Of a stretch of DNA of 10,026 bases, positions 1 to 7,018 are shown piece after piece (position 1 is the first letter of the stretch; every line of letters begins with the position of its first letter). This DNA is from Candidatus Scybalomonas excrementavium (lineage in GTDB: Bacteria > Bacillota > Clostridia > Lachnospirales > Lachnospiraceae). The DNA lies in NCBI GenBank assembly GCA_017694765.1, contig JADIML010000033.1:1-10026 (forward strand), in the 5' to 3' direction. The position numbers and the translations under genes are program-made. The notes beneath the pieces were generated by a model that worked only from the letters and a program-made list of their open reading frames with translations, made no database searches and had not been told where the DNA came from.

Positions 1-71
1 GTGTGGTATACTTAAACACGTAAAGAGCTTTTCAATAATATTTGAATCCTCTCCCCTCATTTTTTAGAAGT

Positions 72-118
72 AAGAAAAAAGGACTCCGTGCGCTGGGGTC
101 CTTTTTTCTTGCTTTTTT
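72..118 (+). terminator. Intrinsic terminator of a gene upstream of the window
   Basis: The arms 72-87 and 95-110 pair over 16 positions with a single T-G wobble (85/97) and a 7-base loop (88-94). The GC-rich top (GGACTCC / GGGGTCC) is followed by a run of six T, then CTTGC and another six T. The left arm begins AAGAAAAAA, so the hairpin could also stop transcription coming from the other side. The gene it serves is outside the window. Confidence 0.75.
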
Positions 119-184
119 ATTTCATAGGAAATACCTTGCTATATTAATTTGTAAAATTGCCGTTTCCTATGAAATAAAAAAGCA
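110..184. repeat. Perfect 22-bp inverted repeat
   Basis: Positions 110-131 and 163-184 are exact reverse complements over 22 bp, separated by 31 bases. The core of each arm is TTTCATAGGAAA / TTTCCTATGAAA, flanked by an A/T run and GCA. The left arm starts at the base where the right arm of the preceding terminator hairpin ends, and the right arm overlaps the start of the next palindrome, so the elements are packed end to end. The arms are too long and exact to be chance in AT-rich DNA. It may be part of a dispersed intergenic repeat. Confidence 0.8.
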
Positions 185-265
185 CTACGTGGGAAGTATG
201 CGCAGGTCGCAATGGGGAAAATTTTACTTCGTAAACTGCGACTGCGCGACAAAGTGTACGTTGCT
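181..265. repeat. Large imperfect palindrome with GC-rich arms
   Basis: Nested pairings share nearly the same centre. They are AGCA..ACGT (181-190) with ACGT.TGCT (258-265), TGCGCAGGTCGCA (199-211) with TGCGACTGCGCG (237-248, one base missing), and a central hairpin TTTAC-TTC-GTAAA (223-235). The arms are much richer in G+C than the surrounding DNA. Such foldable, GC-rich islands are typical of dispersed bacterial intergenic repeats (REP/MITE-like); assignment to a family is inference. Confidence 0.6.
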
Positions 266-266
266 A

Positions 267-289
267 GAAGTTATCGAAAGTCGCACTTC
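267..289. repeat. Small hairpin at the end of the palindrome row
   Basis: GAAGT (267-271) pairs with ACTTC (285-289), and inside it CGA (275-277) pairs with TCG (281-283) around an AAG loop, with a small internal bulge. It lies directly after the larger palindrome and continues the row of hairpins. It is short, so chance is possible. Confidence 0.35.
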
Positions 290-290
290 A

Positions 291-308
291 TTCTATAAAT
301 TCTATAAA
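291..308. repeat. 9-bp tandem direct repeat (TTCTATAAA x2)
   Basis: TTCTATAAA occurs twice without a gap, at 291-299 and 300-308, just beyond the row of hairpins. It could be a slippage product or a boundary scar of the repeat element. I did not find a third copy at the other edge of the row near position 72, so it is not an obvious target-site duplication. Confidence 0.6.
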
Positions 309-407
309 GGAATGAGTTTTTTAATGTTTTTCTAAATAAGATTTGATAGAAAGATAAGAGGAGAGAAAATGTACAAGGTGATGTGATAATAAAATAAAGT
401 ATTAGAA

Positions 408-436
408 TTGAAATTATAGATCGTCTATTGTATACT
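408..436 (+). promoter_or_regulatory. Sigma-A promoter for the methyltransferase operon
   Basis: A -35 box TTGAAA (408-413) and a -10 box TATACT (431-436) are separated by exactly 17 bases, matching the housekeeping consensus at five of six and five of six positions. Transcription should begin near 443, leaving a leader of about 60 bases before the GTG start at 503. The leader shows no large structure, which argues against a riboswitch. Confidence 0.7.
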
Positions 437-502
437 TGGAATAATAAGCAATACAAGAAAGTGTTTATTCATGAGACAAGCAGAAGAAGAGAGGTGTAGT
501 GA

Positions 503-1375
503 GTGACAAAGCAGCAATGGAAAGAGCGACTGGACAAAGGAATTGTCTACATGGATGGGGCAACAGGAAGCAATCTTCAAAAGAAAGGAATGAAGAGGGG
601 AACCTGTGCAGAAAAATGGATATTAGAACATGAAGATATGGTATATGAATTACAAAAGCAGTATTTAGAAGTAGGAAGTCATATCCTATTAGCACCTACT
701 TTCATGGCGAATCGTTTCTATTTAGGTAAATATGGTTTAGAAAATCAAATAGAAGAGATCAATACTCGTCTCGTTCAAATTTCCAAAAGAGCTGCAGGGC
801 AGAACGGTTTAGTTGCTGGTAACATGACAACGACTGGAAAGAGGTCAGCTCCCATTGGAACAGTAGCTTTTCAAGAATTAGTTGACCTTTATAAGGAACA
901 AGCACAGCATCTAGTGAAAGCTGGTGTCGATTTGTTTTGTATCGAAACGATGATATATTTAGAAGAAGCAAAATCTTGTATTCTGGCTATAAAAGAAGTA
1001 TGTGATCTTCCGATATTCGTTAGTATGATTTATAAGGAAGATGGGAGAACAATATGTGGAACAGATATGGAAATAGTCATTAAAACTTTCGAACAGTTAA
1101 GAGTTGATGCAGTTGGAATGAATTGTATAAAAGGAAAGACAATGCTTCCACTCCTTCGAGAAATGAAACAATATACAAAGATGCCCATTTTAGTGAAGCC
1201 AAATGCTGGTCTACCAGAACATATAGATGGAAAAAATGTATATCCAGTAACACCAGAGCAATTTGCATATGAAGGACAACAATTAGTAGAAGCAGGAGCT
1301 TCTATCATTGGTGGATGTTGTGGCACAACACCAGAATATATCAAGTTATTAGTAGAACGAACAATAAGAAAGTAA
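503..1375 (+). CDS. Homocysteine S-methyltransferase family protein
   Basis: This predicted cytoplasmic enzyme moves a methyl group onto homocysteine to make methionine. It is 290 residues, the size of one homocysteine-binding barrel domain as in MmuM, BHMT or the first module of MetH. The family marks are visible: DGATGS at 18-23, and the three cysteines expected to bind zinc, C208 in GMNC and C272/C273 in GGCCGT near the C-terminus. The cobalamin, folate and activation modules of full MetH are absent, so the methyl donor (S-methylmethionine, a betaine, or a partner corrinoid/folate protein) cannot be told. The start is GTG at 503 behind GAGAGGTG; the next in-frame ATG (551) would fall just before the DGATG motif and cut the N-terminus. 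It is the first gene of an apparent operon and has its own sigma-A promoter. The downstream neighbours do not belong to methionine metabolism. Confidence 0.9.
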   Translation: MTKQQWKERLDKGIVYMDGATGSNLQKKGMKRGTCAEKWILEHEDMVYELQKQYLEVGSHILLAPTFMANRFYLGKYGLENQIEEINTRLVQISKRAAGQNGLVAGNMTTTGKRSAPIGTVAFQELVDLYKEQAQHLVKAGVDLFCIETMIYLEEAKSCILAIKEVCDLPIFVSMIYKEDGRTICGTDMEIVIKTFEQLRVDAVGMNCIKGKTMLPLLREMKQYTKMPILVKPNAGLPEHIDGKNVYPVTPEQFAYEGQQLVEAGASIIGGCCGTTPEYIKLLVERTIRK

Positions 1376-1390
1376 AAAGAGTGTAAAAAT

Positions 1391-2338
1391 ATGAAACAAG
1401 AAGAAAAAAAACAGCAGGTGGATCTTATCATTCCTGTTTATAAACCAACAAAGCAATTCAAAATAACGTTACAACGTATTCATAAGCAGACAAGAAAGCC
1501 AGATCGAATTATTTTAATGAATACAGAGGAAGAATTTTTTGATCCTTCTTTTATAGAAGGGATGAACGATGTAGAAGTATATCATATTAAAAAATTTGAA
1601 TTTGATCATGGTGGAACAAGAAATCAGGCAGCCAATCTATCAAAAGCAGATATTCTTATTTTTATGACACAAGATGCAATACCTGCTGATGAATATGTAA
1701 TCGAACAATTAATCGAACCTTTTAAAGATGAAGAAGTAGCAGCTGTCTATGGAAGACAGATGGCTGATGAGAAAAAAAATCCTATAGAAGCCTATACAAG
1801 AACATTTAATTATCCATTACAAAGTCGTAAAAAAACAAAGGAAGATTTGAAAGAACTAGGGATCAAAACATTCTTTTGTTCCAATGTGTGTGCCGCTTAT
1901 CGAAGAGATGATTATGATATGGCAGGTGGGTTCGTTTTAAATACGATTTTTAATGAAGATATGATTTTAGCTTCTAAGTTCATTGAAATGGGAAAAGCTG
2001 TTTTTTATAATGCAAAGGCAAAAGTATGGCACTGGCATGATTATTCAGCAAGGGAACAACTTCATAGAAACTTTGATTTAGCCGTTTCTCAAAGAAAATA
2101 TGGTGGTCTCTTTTTAGAAGTCAAGTCAGAAAGTGAAGGAATCCGCTTGGTACAAAAAACGCTTCAATATTTATGGAAAAGTGGTAGGTGGTATTTGATG
2201 CCCAAATTGATTTGGCAAAGTGGATTTAAATTTCTTGGTTACAAATTAGGGTGTTCCTATGAAAAATTACCAAAATGGCTGATTTTAAAGCTAACAATGA
2301 ATTTAGAATATTGGAAAGAAGTAAAGGAACATAAGTAA
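1391..2338 (+). CDS. Family 2 glycosyltransferase, rhamnosyltransferase-like
   Basis: A GT-A fold glycosyltransferase of 315 residues, predicted to move a sugar from a nucleotide donor onto a growing surface glycan at the cytoplasmic face of the membrane. The N-terminus has the GT2 opening LIIPVYKP (12-19). FDHGGTRN (D72-N78) and the DXD-position motif TQDA (93-96) follow, then FFCSN (161-165), the NEDM acidic motif (188-191) likely to hold the catalytic base, and WHWHDYS (from 213). DHGGTRN, TQDA and CSN together are typical of the rhamnosyltransferase branch of GT2, but the sugar is inferred and not shown. There is no signal peptide or clear membrane span. The start is ATG 15 bases after the methyltransferase stop, with only a weak GAG-type RBS, so it is probably co-transcribed and perhaps poorly translated. 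No other polysaccharide assembly gene lies next to it, although an acylation pair sits about 3 kb downstream. Confidence 0.85.
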   Translation: MKQEEKKQQVDLIIPVYKPTKQFKITLQRIHKQTRKPDRIILMNTEEEFFDPSFIEGMNDVEVYHIKKFEFDHGGTRNQAANLSKADILIFMTQDAIPADEYVIEQLIEPFKDEEVAAVYGRQMADEKKNPIEAYTRTFNYPLQSRKKTKEDLKELGIKTFFCSNVCAAYRRDDYDMAGGFVLNTIFNEDMILASKFIEMGKAVFYNAKAKVWHWHDYSAREQLHRNFDLAVSQRKYGGLFLEVKSESEGIRLVQKTLQYLWKSGRWYLMPKLIWQSGFKFLGYKLGCSYEKLPKWLILKLTMNLEYWKEVKEHK

Positions 2339-2386
2339 AATACTTTATAAAACACAAAGAAAGCATGAAAAGAAAGGGAGAGATTC

Positions 2387-2914
2387 ATGGGTAAAAATCA
2401 AATTACATTATCATTATTAGTAGACAATACTCCGGGGGTGTTAAGTAGGATTTCCGGGTTATTTAGTCGGAGAGGATATAATATAGAAAGTATTACAGCA
2501 GGTGGTACAGAAGATCCAGAAAGAACAAGAATTACAGTTGTTGCTTCAGGAGATGATCTTGTGCTAGAGCAAATTAAAAAGCAGATTTCCAAACTTGTTG
2601 ATGTAAAAGAAATTATTACAATGAGTGAAGAAGAATCTGTTTGTAGAGAATTAATGCTTGTAAAAGTAGGGGTAACTAAGAGAGAAAAACAAGAAGTTAT
2701 CGCTATCGCAAATATATTTAGAGCCAAAATTGTGGATGTAGCAAGAGATTCTCTTATGATGGAACTAACTGGAACGATTAATAAGTTAAATGCGTTTATT
2801 GATTTACTAGAAGACTTTGAGATAAAAGAAATGGTGCGCACGGGTATTACAGCTCTTGGACGAGGAGCTTATGAAAGTGATGTGACAGAATTTTATGGAG
2901 AAGAATCTGAATAA
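2387..2914 (+). CDS. ilvN: Acetolactate synthase small (regulatory) subunit
   Basis: Regulatory subunit of acetohydroxyacid synthase, the first common enzyme of valine, leucine and isoleucine synthesis. It activates the catalytic subunit and makes it sensitive to valine. The protein is 175 residues, close to the family size. It has an N-terminal ACT domain (about 5-80) opening with LSLLVDNTPGVLSRISGLFS and GYNIESI, then the IlvN/IlvH C-terminal domain (about 85-160). G17, S20 and N32 align by motif with G14, S17 and N29 of E. coli IlvH, positions where changes give valine resistance, so feedback control looks intact. The start is ATG six bases after AAAGGGAG. It lies 48 bases after the glycosyltransferase with no terminator between, and a terminator follows it. 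The catalytic subunit ilvB is not in the window, an arrangement in which ilvN travels with ilvC instead. The symbol ilvH would be equally valid. Confidence 0.93.
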   Translation: MGKNQITLSLLVDNTPGVLSRISGLFSRRGYNIESITAGGTEDPERTRITVVASGDDLVLEQIKKQISKLVDVKEIITMSEEESVCRELMLVKVGVTKREKQEVIAIANIFRAKIVDVARDSLMMELTGTINKLNAFIDLLEDFEIKEMVRTGITALGRGAYESDVTEFYGEESE

Positions 2915-2969
2915 GAGAAGTAGGAAAGAAAAGATAGAAGACAAAATAATTAATAGGTAATATGTAAAA

Positions 2970-3009
2970 TAGGAATTATAACTTAAAGTTATGATTCCTA
3001 TTCTTTTTA
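2970..3009 (+). terminator. Intrinsic terminator after ilvN
   Basis: Arms 2970-2983 and 2987-3000 (TAGGAATTATAACT / AGTTATGATTCCTA) pair over 14 positions with one T-G wobble (2977/2993) and a three-base loop, followed by TTCTTTTT. It ends the methyltransferase-glycosyltransferase-ilvN transcript and separates it from ilvC. Because it also lies about 100 bases ahead of ilvC, it could act as a partial terminator that lets some transcription read into ilvC; no competing antiterminator hairpin was seen. Confidence 0.75.
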
Positions 3010-3032
3010 TGTATTTCAATTATATCTCATCG

Positions 3033-3038
3033 TATGAT
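3033..3038 (+). promoter_or_regulatory. Possible -10 box for ilvC
   Basis: TATGAT matches the -10 consensus at five of six positions and lies between the ilvN terminator and the ilvC RBS, where a promoter is expected. The -35 region 17 bases upstream (TGTATT) is poor, and TTCAAT at 3015-3020 is only 12 bases away. No T-box leader (specifier loop, AGGGTGG-type T-box sequence) is seen in this gap of about 190 bases. Confidence 0.3.
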
Positions 3039-3090
3039 ACCATAAATACAGCAAAAGAACAAAATGCTACATAACATTTAAAAAAAATAG

Positions 3091-4113
<1,023 letters not shown>

Positions 4114-4144
4114 TTATACTTTTCAATCATAAAAAACTATTTAC

Positions 4145-4174
4145 AATCTAAAAAATGATAATCTAAAAAATGAG
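4145..4174. repeat. 15-bp tandem repeat, two copies
   Basis: AATCTAAAAAATGA is repeated at 4145-4158 and 4160-4173; the 15-bp units differ only in the last base (T at 4159, G at 4174). It lies in the untranslated end of the ilvC transcript. It is probably a slippage duplication with no function. Confidence 0.7.
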
Positions 4175-4233
4175 AATGAAAGCAATCAAATAGAATAAAA
4201 AGCAGATTTTGAAGGGAACGGGACTTCAAAGTC

Positions 4234-4273
4234 AAAAAGAGGCATCCAAAGCGCACAAGGATGTCTCTTTTTT
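4234..4273 (+). terminator. Intrinsic terminator of ilvC
   Basis: Arms 4234-4247 and 4259-4272 pair over 14 positions with one G-T wobble (4242/4264) around an 11-base loop. The top is GC-rich (GAGGCATCC / GGATGTCTC) and the 3' side ends in six T. The A run on the left arm means it could also stop transcription from the opposite strand. Confidence 0.85.
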
Positions 4274-4318
4274 GTATAAAATTGAAAAATTTTCTATAGA
4301 TTGTGCTAAAGCAATTGT

Positions 4319-4347
4319 TTGTATTTTCGTTGAAAATAAGGTATAAT
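4319..4347 (+). promoter_or_regulatory. Sigma-A promoter of the lipoprotein/acylation operon
   Basis: A -35 box TTGTAT (4319-4324) and a perfect -10 box TATAAT (4342-4347) are 17 bases apart. Transcription should start near 4354, giving a leader of about 64 bases. A palindrome fills most of the spacer and is listed separately. The following three genes have no clear terminator between them, so this promoter probably serves all three. Confidence 0.75.
4322..4338. promoter_or_regulatory. Operator-like palindrome in the promoter spacer
   Basis: TATTTTC-GTT-GAAAATA is a perfect inverted repeat with 7-bp arms and a 3-base centre, placed between the -35 and -10 boxes where a bound protein would block RNA polymerase. 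It has the flavour of the CodY box (TTTTC..GAAAA), but with a three-base centre in place of one, so CodY itself is doubtful. AT-rich DNA yields such arms by chance now and then; the placement raises its interest. Confidence 0.4.
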
Positions 4348-4417
4348 GGAAGGAGTAAAACTGGAAAGATTGAATTTGTAATTTTTTATAATATATAGAA
4401 AATAAGGAGATAACAAT

Positions 4418-5494
4418 ATGAGAAAGAAATTTTTAACAATCACATTATCTATGATGATGACAGTGGCATTAGGAGCTTGTGGAGGTCAAACACAAGAAGA
4501 AACAACAACTTCTCAAGTTGAAGAAATAACAACAGAAGCAACAACTGCAGTTACAACAGAAGAAGGAACAACTGTTGTAGAAAATGAAAAAGATGATGTA
4601 GAAGATACAACAAAGGAAGATAAAAAAGAAGAGGAATCCAAAAAAGATAGTAACAAAAAAGATAGTAATAAGAAGAAAGAAGAAAATAAAAACGAGTCAA
4701 CAACAGAAGAAACAAAAGAAGAAATAACGGAGACTTCTTCAAATGCTACAACAGCAACCGAAACGACAGATAAAGTAACAACGTCTGATTCTGAGAAAAA
4801 TACAACAACACAAAAACAAGAGAAGCCATCGAAAAACACAACGAAGAAACCGAGCAAAAAACCAAGCAAAAATAATAGTTCTACCAATAAAAAACCAAAT
4901 AAGAATAGTAACTCAACTAACAAAAAACCAAATAAAAGTGAAACTTCTACAAGTCAAAACACACAGGAACAACCAACTACAAAACCAAATAAACCAAATA
5001 ATCCAACAAAACCGAACAAACCAACAAAGCCAAGTGATACAGTGAAAGAAGAAGTGAGTTTAACAGAAATTGTAAATGCAGTGAAAAAGGCATACGGTGA
5101 AGCCTATTTCCCAAATATGCAAATTGATGCACAAGTATTGGCAGAACAATATGGTATTACAAAAGATATGTATGAAGAATATGTGGCAGAAGGACCAATG
5201 CTTAGTTTCCAAATTGATACATTTATTGCAGTAAAAGCAAAAGATGGTAAAGTGAATGCTGTCAAAAAAGCAATGGAAAATTATAAAGATTATTTAGTGA
5301 ATCAGTCTATGCAATACCCAATGAATGCAGCTAAAATACCAGCAATTCAAGTTTATAGTTTCGATAATTATGTATTCTTCAGTATGCTTGTTACACCATT
5401 AGAAGAAACGGGGGAAACAGATGAAGAAATTTTAGCTGTTGCAAAAGCACAAAATCAAATTGCATATGATACAATTAAAAAATTATTTAACTAA
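4418..5494 (+). CDS. Secreted lipoprotein with long disordered tether and DUF4358-like domain
   Basis: A predicted lipoprotein of 358 residues anchored on the outer face of the cell membrane. The signal peptide has a basic start (MRKK), a hydrophobic core and the lipobox LGAC with the lipid-bearing C21. Residues about 24-212 are a low-complexity tether: first Thr/Glu-rich, then Lys/Asp/Asn-rich, then Lys-Pro-Asn repeats including the 11-residue tandem STNKKPNK... at 155-176. The folded C-terminal part (about 213-358, from VSLTEIVNAVKKAYGEAYFPN) resembles the DUF4358 lipoproteins of clostridia, which I recall as neighbours of MBOAT and DHHW genes; this assignment is from memory. Its function is unknown. 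The start is ATG eight bases after AAGGAG, behind a strong promoter. The MBOAT gene follows 82 bases downstream with no terminator, which suggests an accessory or scaffold role in the same cell-surface acylation process. Confidence 0.8.
   Translation: MRKKFLTITLSMMMTVALGACGGQTQEETTTSQVEEITTEATTAVTTEEGTTVVENEKDDVEDTTKEDKKEEESKKDSNKKDSNKKKEENKNESTTEETKEEITETSSNATTATETTDKVTTSDSEKNTTTQKQEKPSKNTTKKPSKKPSKNNSSTNKKPNKNSNSTNKKPNKSETSTSQNTQEQPTTKPNKPNNPTKPNKPTKPSDTVKEEVSLTEIVNAVKKAYGEAYFPNMQIDAQVLAEQYGITKDMYEEYVAEGPMLSFQIDTFIAVKAKDGKVNAVKKAMENYKDYLVNQSMQYPMNAAKIPAIQVYSFDNYVFFSMLVTPLEETGETDEEILAVAKAQNQIAYDTIKKLFN
4640..4669. repeat. 15-bp tandem repeat inside the lipoprotein tether
   Basis: AAAAAAGATAGTAAC (4640-4654) is followed directly by the same unit with one change (4655-4669), encoding KKDSN twice. 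As the unit is a multiple of three, gain or loss would change tether length without breaking the frame. Confidence 0.75.
4880..4945. repeat. 33-bp tandem repeat inside the lipoprotein tether
   Basis: Two adjacent 33-base units (4880-4912 and 4913-4945) encode STNKKPNKNSN and STNKKPNKSET. The DNA copies have diverged at synonymous and some other positions, so this is older than the 15-bp repeat upstream. A looser run of Lys-Pro-Asn/Thr units continues to about 5036. Confidence 0.7.
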
Positions 5495-5576
5495 GAAGTC
5501 TAAGCTTCTAAAGTAGTGTGTGTCCACAGAAATAGAGTATATTTGTTGGAAAAATAGATGAAGGAGCAAAACACAA

Positions 5577-6950
5577 ATGGTATTTAGTAGTCTTTTATTT
5601 TTATTTCTATTTTTACCAACCGTTATCGTTCTATATATGATAGCACCAAAGAAAGCAAAAAATTTGGTGCTATTTTTCATGAGTCTCATTTTTTATGCTT
5701 GGGGAGAGCCAGTTTATGTAACACTTATGCTCTTTTCAACAGTTGTAGACTTTATAAATGGAAGGTTGGTTGACGAATCTTTAAAGGAAGGTAAGAAAAG
5801 AAAAGCACAAATTATTTTAGGGATAGATGTGGTTATCAATTTAAGTCTTTTAGGGTTTTTTAAATATTCAGGGCTTGATTTACCACTTCCAATAGGCATT
5901 TCTTTCTACACATTTCAAACAATGTCTTATACAATCGATATTTATCGAAGAGAAGCTAAGGTACAAAAAAGTATCATTGATTTTGGTACTTATGTAACTT
6001 TATTTCCACAGCTGATAGCAGGACCAATTGTTCGGTATCAAACGGTTGCAGAAGAATTGAATCATCGAAAGAACAATCCTAATATGGTTGCAGAAGGAAT
6101 TCAGAGATTTTTAATTGGACTAGGGAAAAAGGTATTATTAGCCAATCAAATCGGAATTTTATGGGATCAGTATGGAGCGAAGATAGGTGGAGAATTGTCA
6201 ACATTAGGTGCATGGATTGGAATCAGTGCCTTTGCTTTTCAGATTTATTTTGATTTTTCAGGATATTCGGATATGGCAATTGGGCTTGGAAAGATGTTCG
6301 GATTCCATTTTCTAGAGAACTTCCATTATCCATATGAAGCTGTTAGTATGACAGATTTTTGGAGAAGATGGCATATTAGTCTTGGAACTTGGTTTAAAGA
6401 GTATGTCTATATCCCGCTTGGTGGAAATAAACATGGGGTAAGAAAACAAATTCGTAACATTGCAATTGTTTGGCTCTTAACTGGGATTTGGCATGGAGCA
6501 AGTTTAAACTTTATGTACTGGGGCATTTATTTTGGAACACTATTAATTTTAGAAAAAATGATTTATGGAAAGTATTTAGAGAAATTACCAAAAATCTTTG
6601 GGCATCTATATGGCATTTTATTTGTTTGGATTGGATGGGCTATTTTTGCACTGGAAGATGAGAATAAAATTTGGATATTATTAAAGCAGATGTTTGGATT
6701 TGGTAAGCAAGCCTTTGTGACAAACCAAGATGTATACCAGTTGTTTTCTTATGGAATCTTATTCATTATCTTGATACTTGCTTGTACCCACTATCCAAAA
6801 AAATGGTGGTTATGGATAAAAGCAAAAATAGGAGAAGATTCGATAGGAGTATTTGTAATCGAACAACTATTTTTCCTTATGATATTCTTTTGTTCTGTTG
6901 CCTATTTGGTAGAAGCCACTTATAATCCATTTTTATATTTTAGATTTTAG
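5577..6950 (+). CDS. MBOAT family O-acyltransferase (AlgI/PatA/DltB-like)
   Basis: A polytopic membrane protein of 457 residues, a usual length for the family, predicted to carry an acyl group, generally acetyl, across the cell membrane for transfer to an extracytoplasmic polymer. The N-terminus is a run of hydrophobic segments beginning MVFSSLLFLFLFLPT, with FYAWGEPVY soon after, typical of bacterial MBOATs. The core holds FDFSGYSDMAIGLGKMFGF, then MTDFWRRWHISLGTWFKEYVYIPLGG with H266, and TGIWHGAS with H306, the invariant histidine of MBOAT enzymes. The start is ATG ten bases after AAGGAG. The gene lies between a lipoprotein and a DHHW protein; the latter supplies the AlgJ/PatB-like partner that such exporters need, so polysaccharide or wall O-acetylation is more likely than teichoic acid D-alanylation, for which dltA, dltC and dltD would be expected. 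The substrate is unknown. Confidence 0.92.
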   Translation: MVFSSLLFLFLFLPTVIVLYMIAPKKAKNLVLFFMSLIFYAWGEPVYVTLMLFSTVVDFINGRLVDESLKEGKKRKAQIILGIDVVINLSLLGFFKYSGLDLPLPIGISFYTFQTMSYTIDIYRREAKVQKSIIDFGTYVTLFPQLIAGPIVRYQTVAEELNHRKNNPNMVAEGIQRFLIGLGKKVLLANQIGILWDQYGAKIGGELSTLGAWIGISAFAFQIYFDFSGYSDMAIGLGKMFGFHFLENFHYPYEAVSMTDFWRRWHISLGTWFKEYVYIPLGGNKHGVRKQIRNIAIVWLLTGIWHGASLNFMYWGIYFGTLLILEKMIYGKYLEKLPKIFGHLYGILFVWIGWAIFALEDENKIWILLKQMFGFGKQAFVTNQDVYQLFSYGILFIILILACTHYPKKWWLWIKAKIGEDSIGVFVIEQLFFLMIFFCSVAYLVEATYNPFLYFRF

Positions 6951-7018
6951 GTTATCAAAGGTATTATAAAATTCCTTTACTTTAGCCATAAAGATATAAG
7001 ATATGTTTGGAGGTATTT

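Larger units (their letters stand above)
1..502. other. Gene-free leader region with inverted repeats and a promoter
   Basis: No convincing protein gene is seen in the first 502 bases. The one forward reading frame of moderate length (42-335) runs through a series of hairpins, has no Shine-Dalgarno site, and its translation resembles no family I know. The stretch holds a terminator-like hairpin (72-116), a 22-bp inverted repeat (110-184), a larger imperfect palindrome (181-265), a small hairpin (267-289), a 9-bp tandem repeat (291-308) and a sigma-A promoter (408-436). I found no SAM (S-box) or cobalamin riboswitch signature ahead of the methyltransferase gene. Confidence 0.7.
4114..4417. other. 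Intergenic region between ilvC and the lipoprotein gene
   Basis: This stretch of about 300 bases has no plausible gene. It holds an AT-rich part with a 15-bp tandem repeat (4145-4174), a short hairpin GACTT-CA-AAGTC (4222-4233) immediately before the ilvC terminator (4234-4273), a small palindrome GAAAAATTTTC (4284-4294), and the promoter of the lipoprotein operon (4319-4347). Confidence 0.7.

Noticed and set aside
42..335. Forward open reading frame of 97 codons in the leader region
   Set aside because: It runs through all the inverted repeats, has no Shine-Dalgarno site, and its translation shows no family or membrane pattern that I trust.
369..386. Five-codon reading frame (MYKVM) behind a good AGAGGAG site, followed by TGA TAA TAA in frame
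   Set aside because: It lies upstream of the better promoter at 408-436, so it would not be in the main transcript, and its codons fit no attenuation scheme. It may be the remnant of a lost gene start, but nothing supports this.
443..502. SAM or cobalamin riboswitch ahead of the homocysteine methyltransferase
   Set aside because: The predicted leader is only about 60 bases and lacks the conserved S-box and B12-box words; no terminator lies between the promoter and the gene.
4513..4923. Reverse-strand open reading frame of 136 codons rich in Ser, Phe, Val and Leu
   Set aside because: It is the mirror image of the A-rich lipoprotein tether on the + strand. The low complexity removes stops on the other strand; there is no RBS or promoter for it.
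4880..5036. Short regular repeats that might suggest a CRISPR array
   Set aside because: The repeats are in-frame Lys-Pro-Asn codon runs within the lipoprotein gene, without constant repeats separated by unique spacers.
7007..7018. TTG start four codons upstream of the DHHW protein ATG
   Set aside because: The TTG overlaps the GGAGG that serves the ATG at 7019 and has no RBS of its own.
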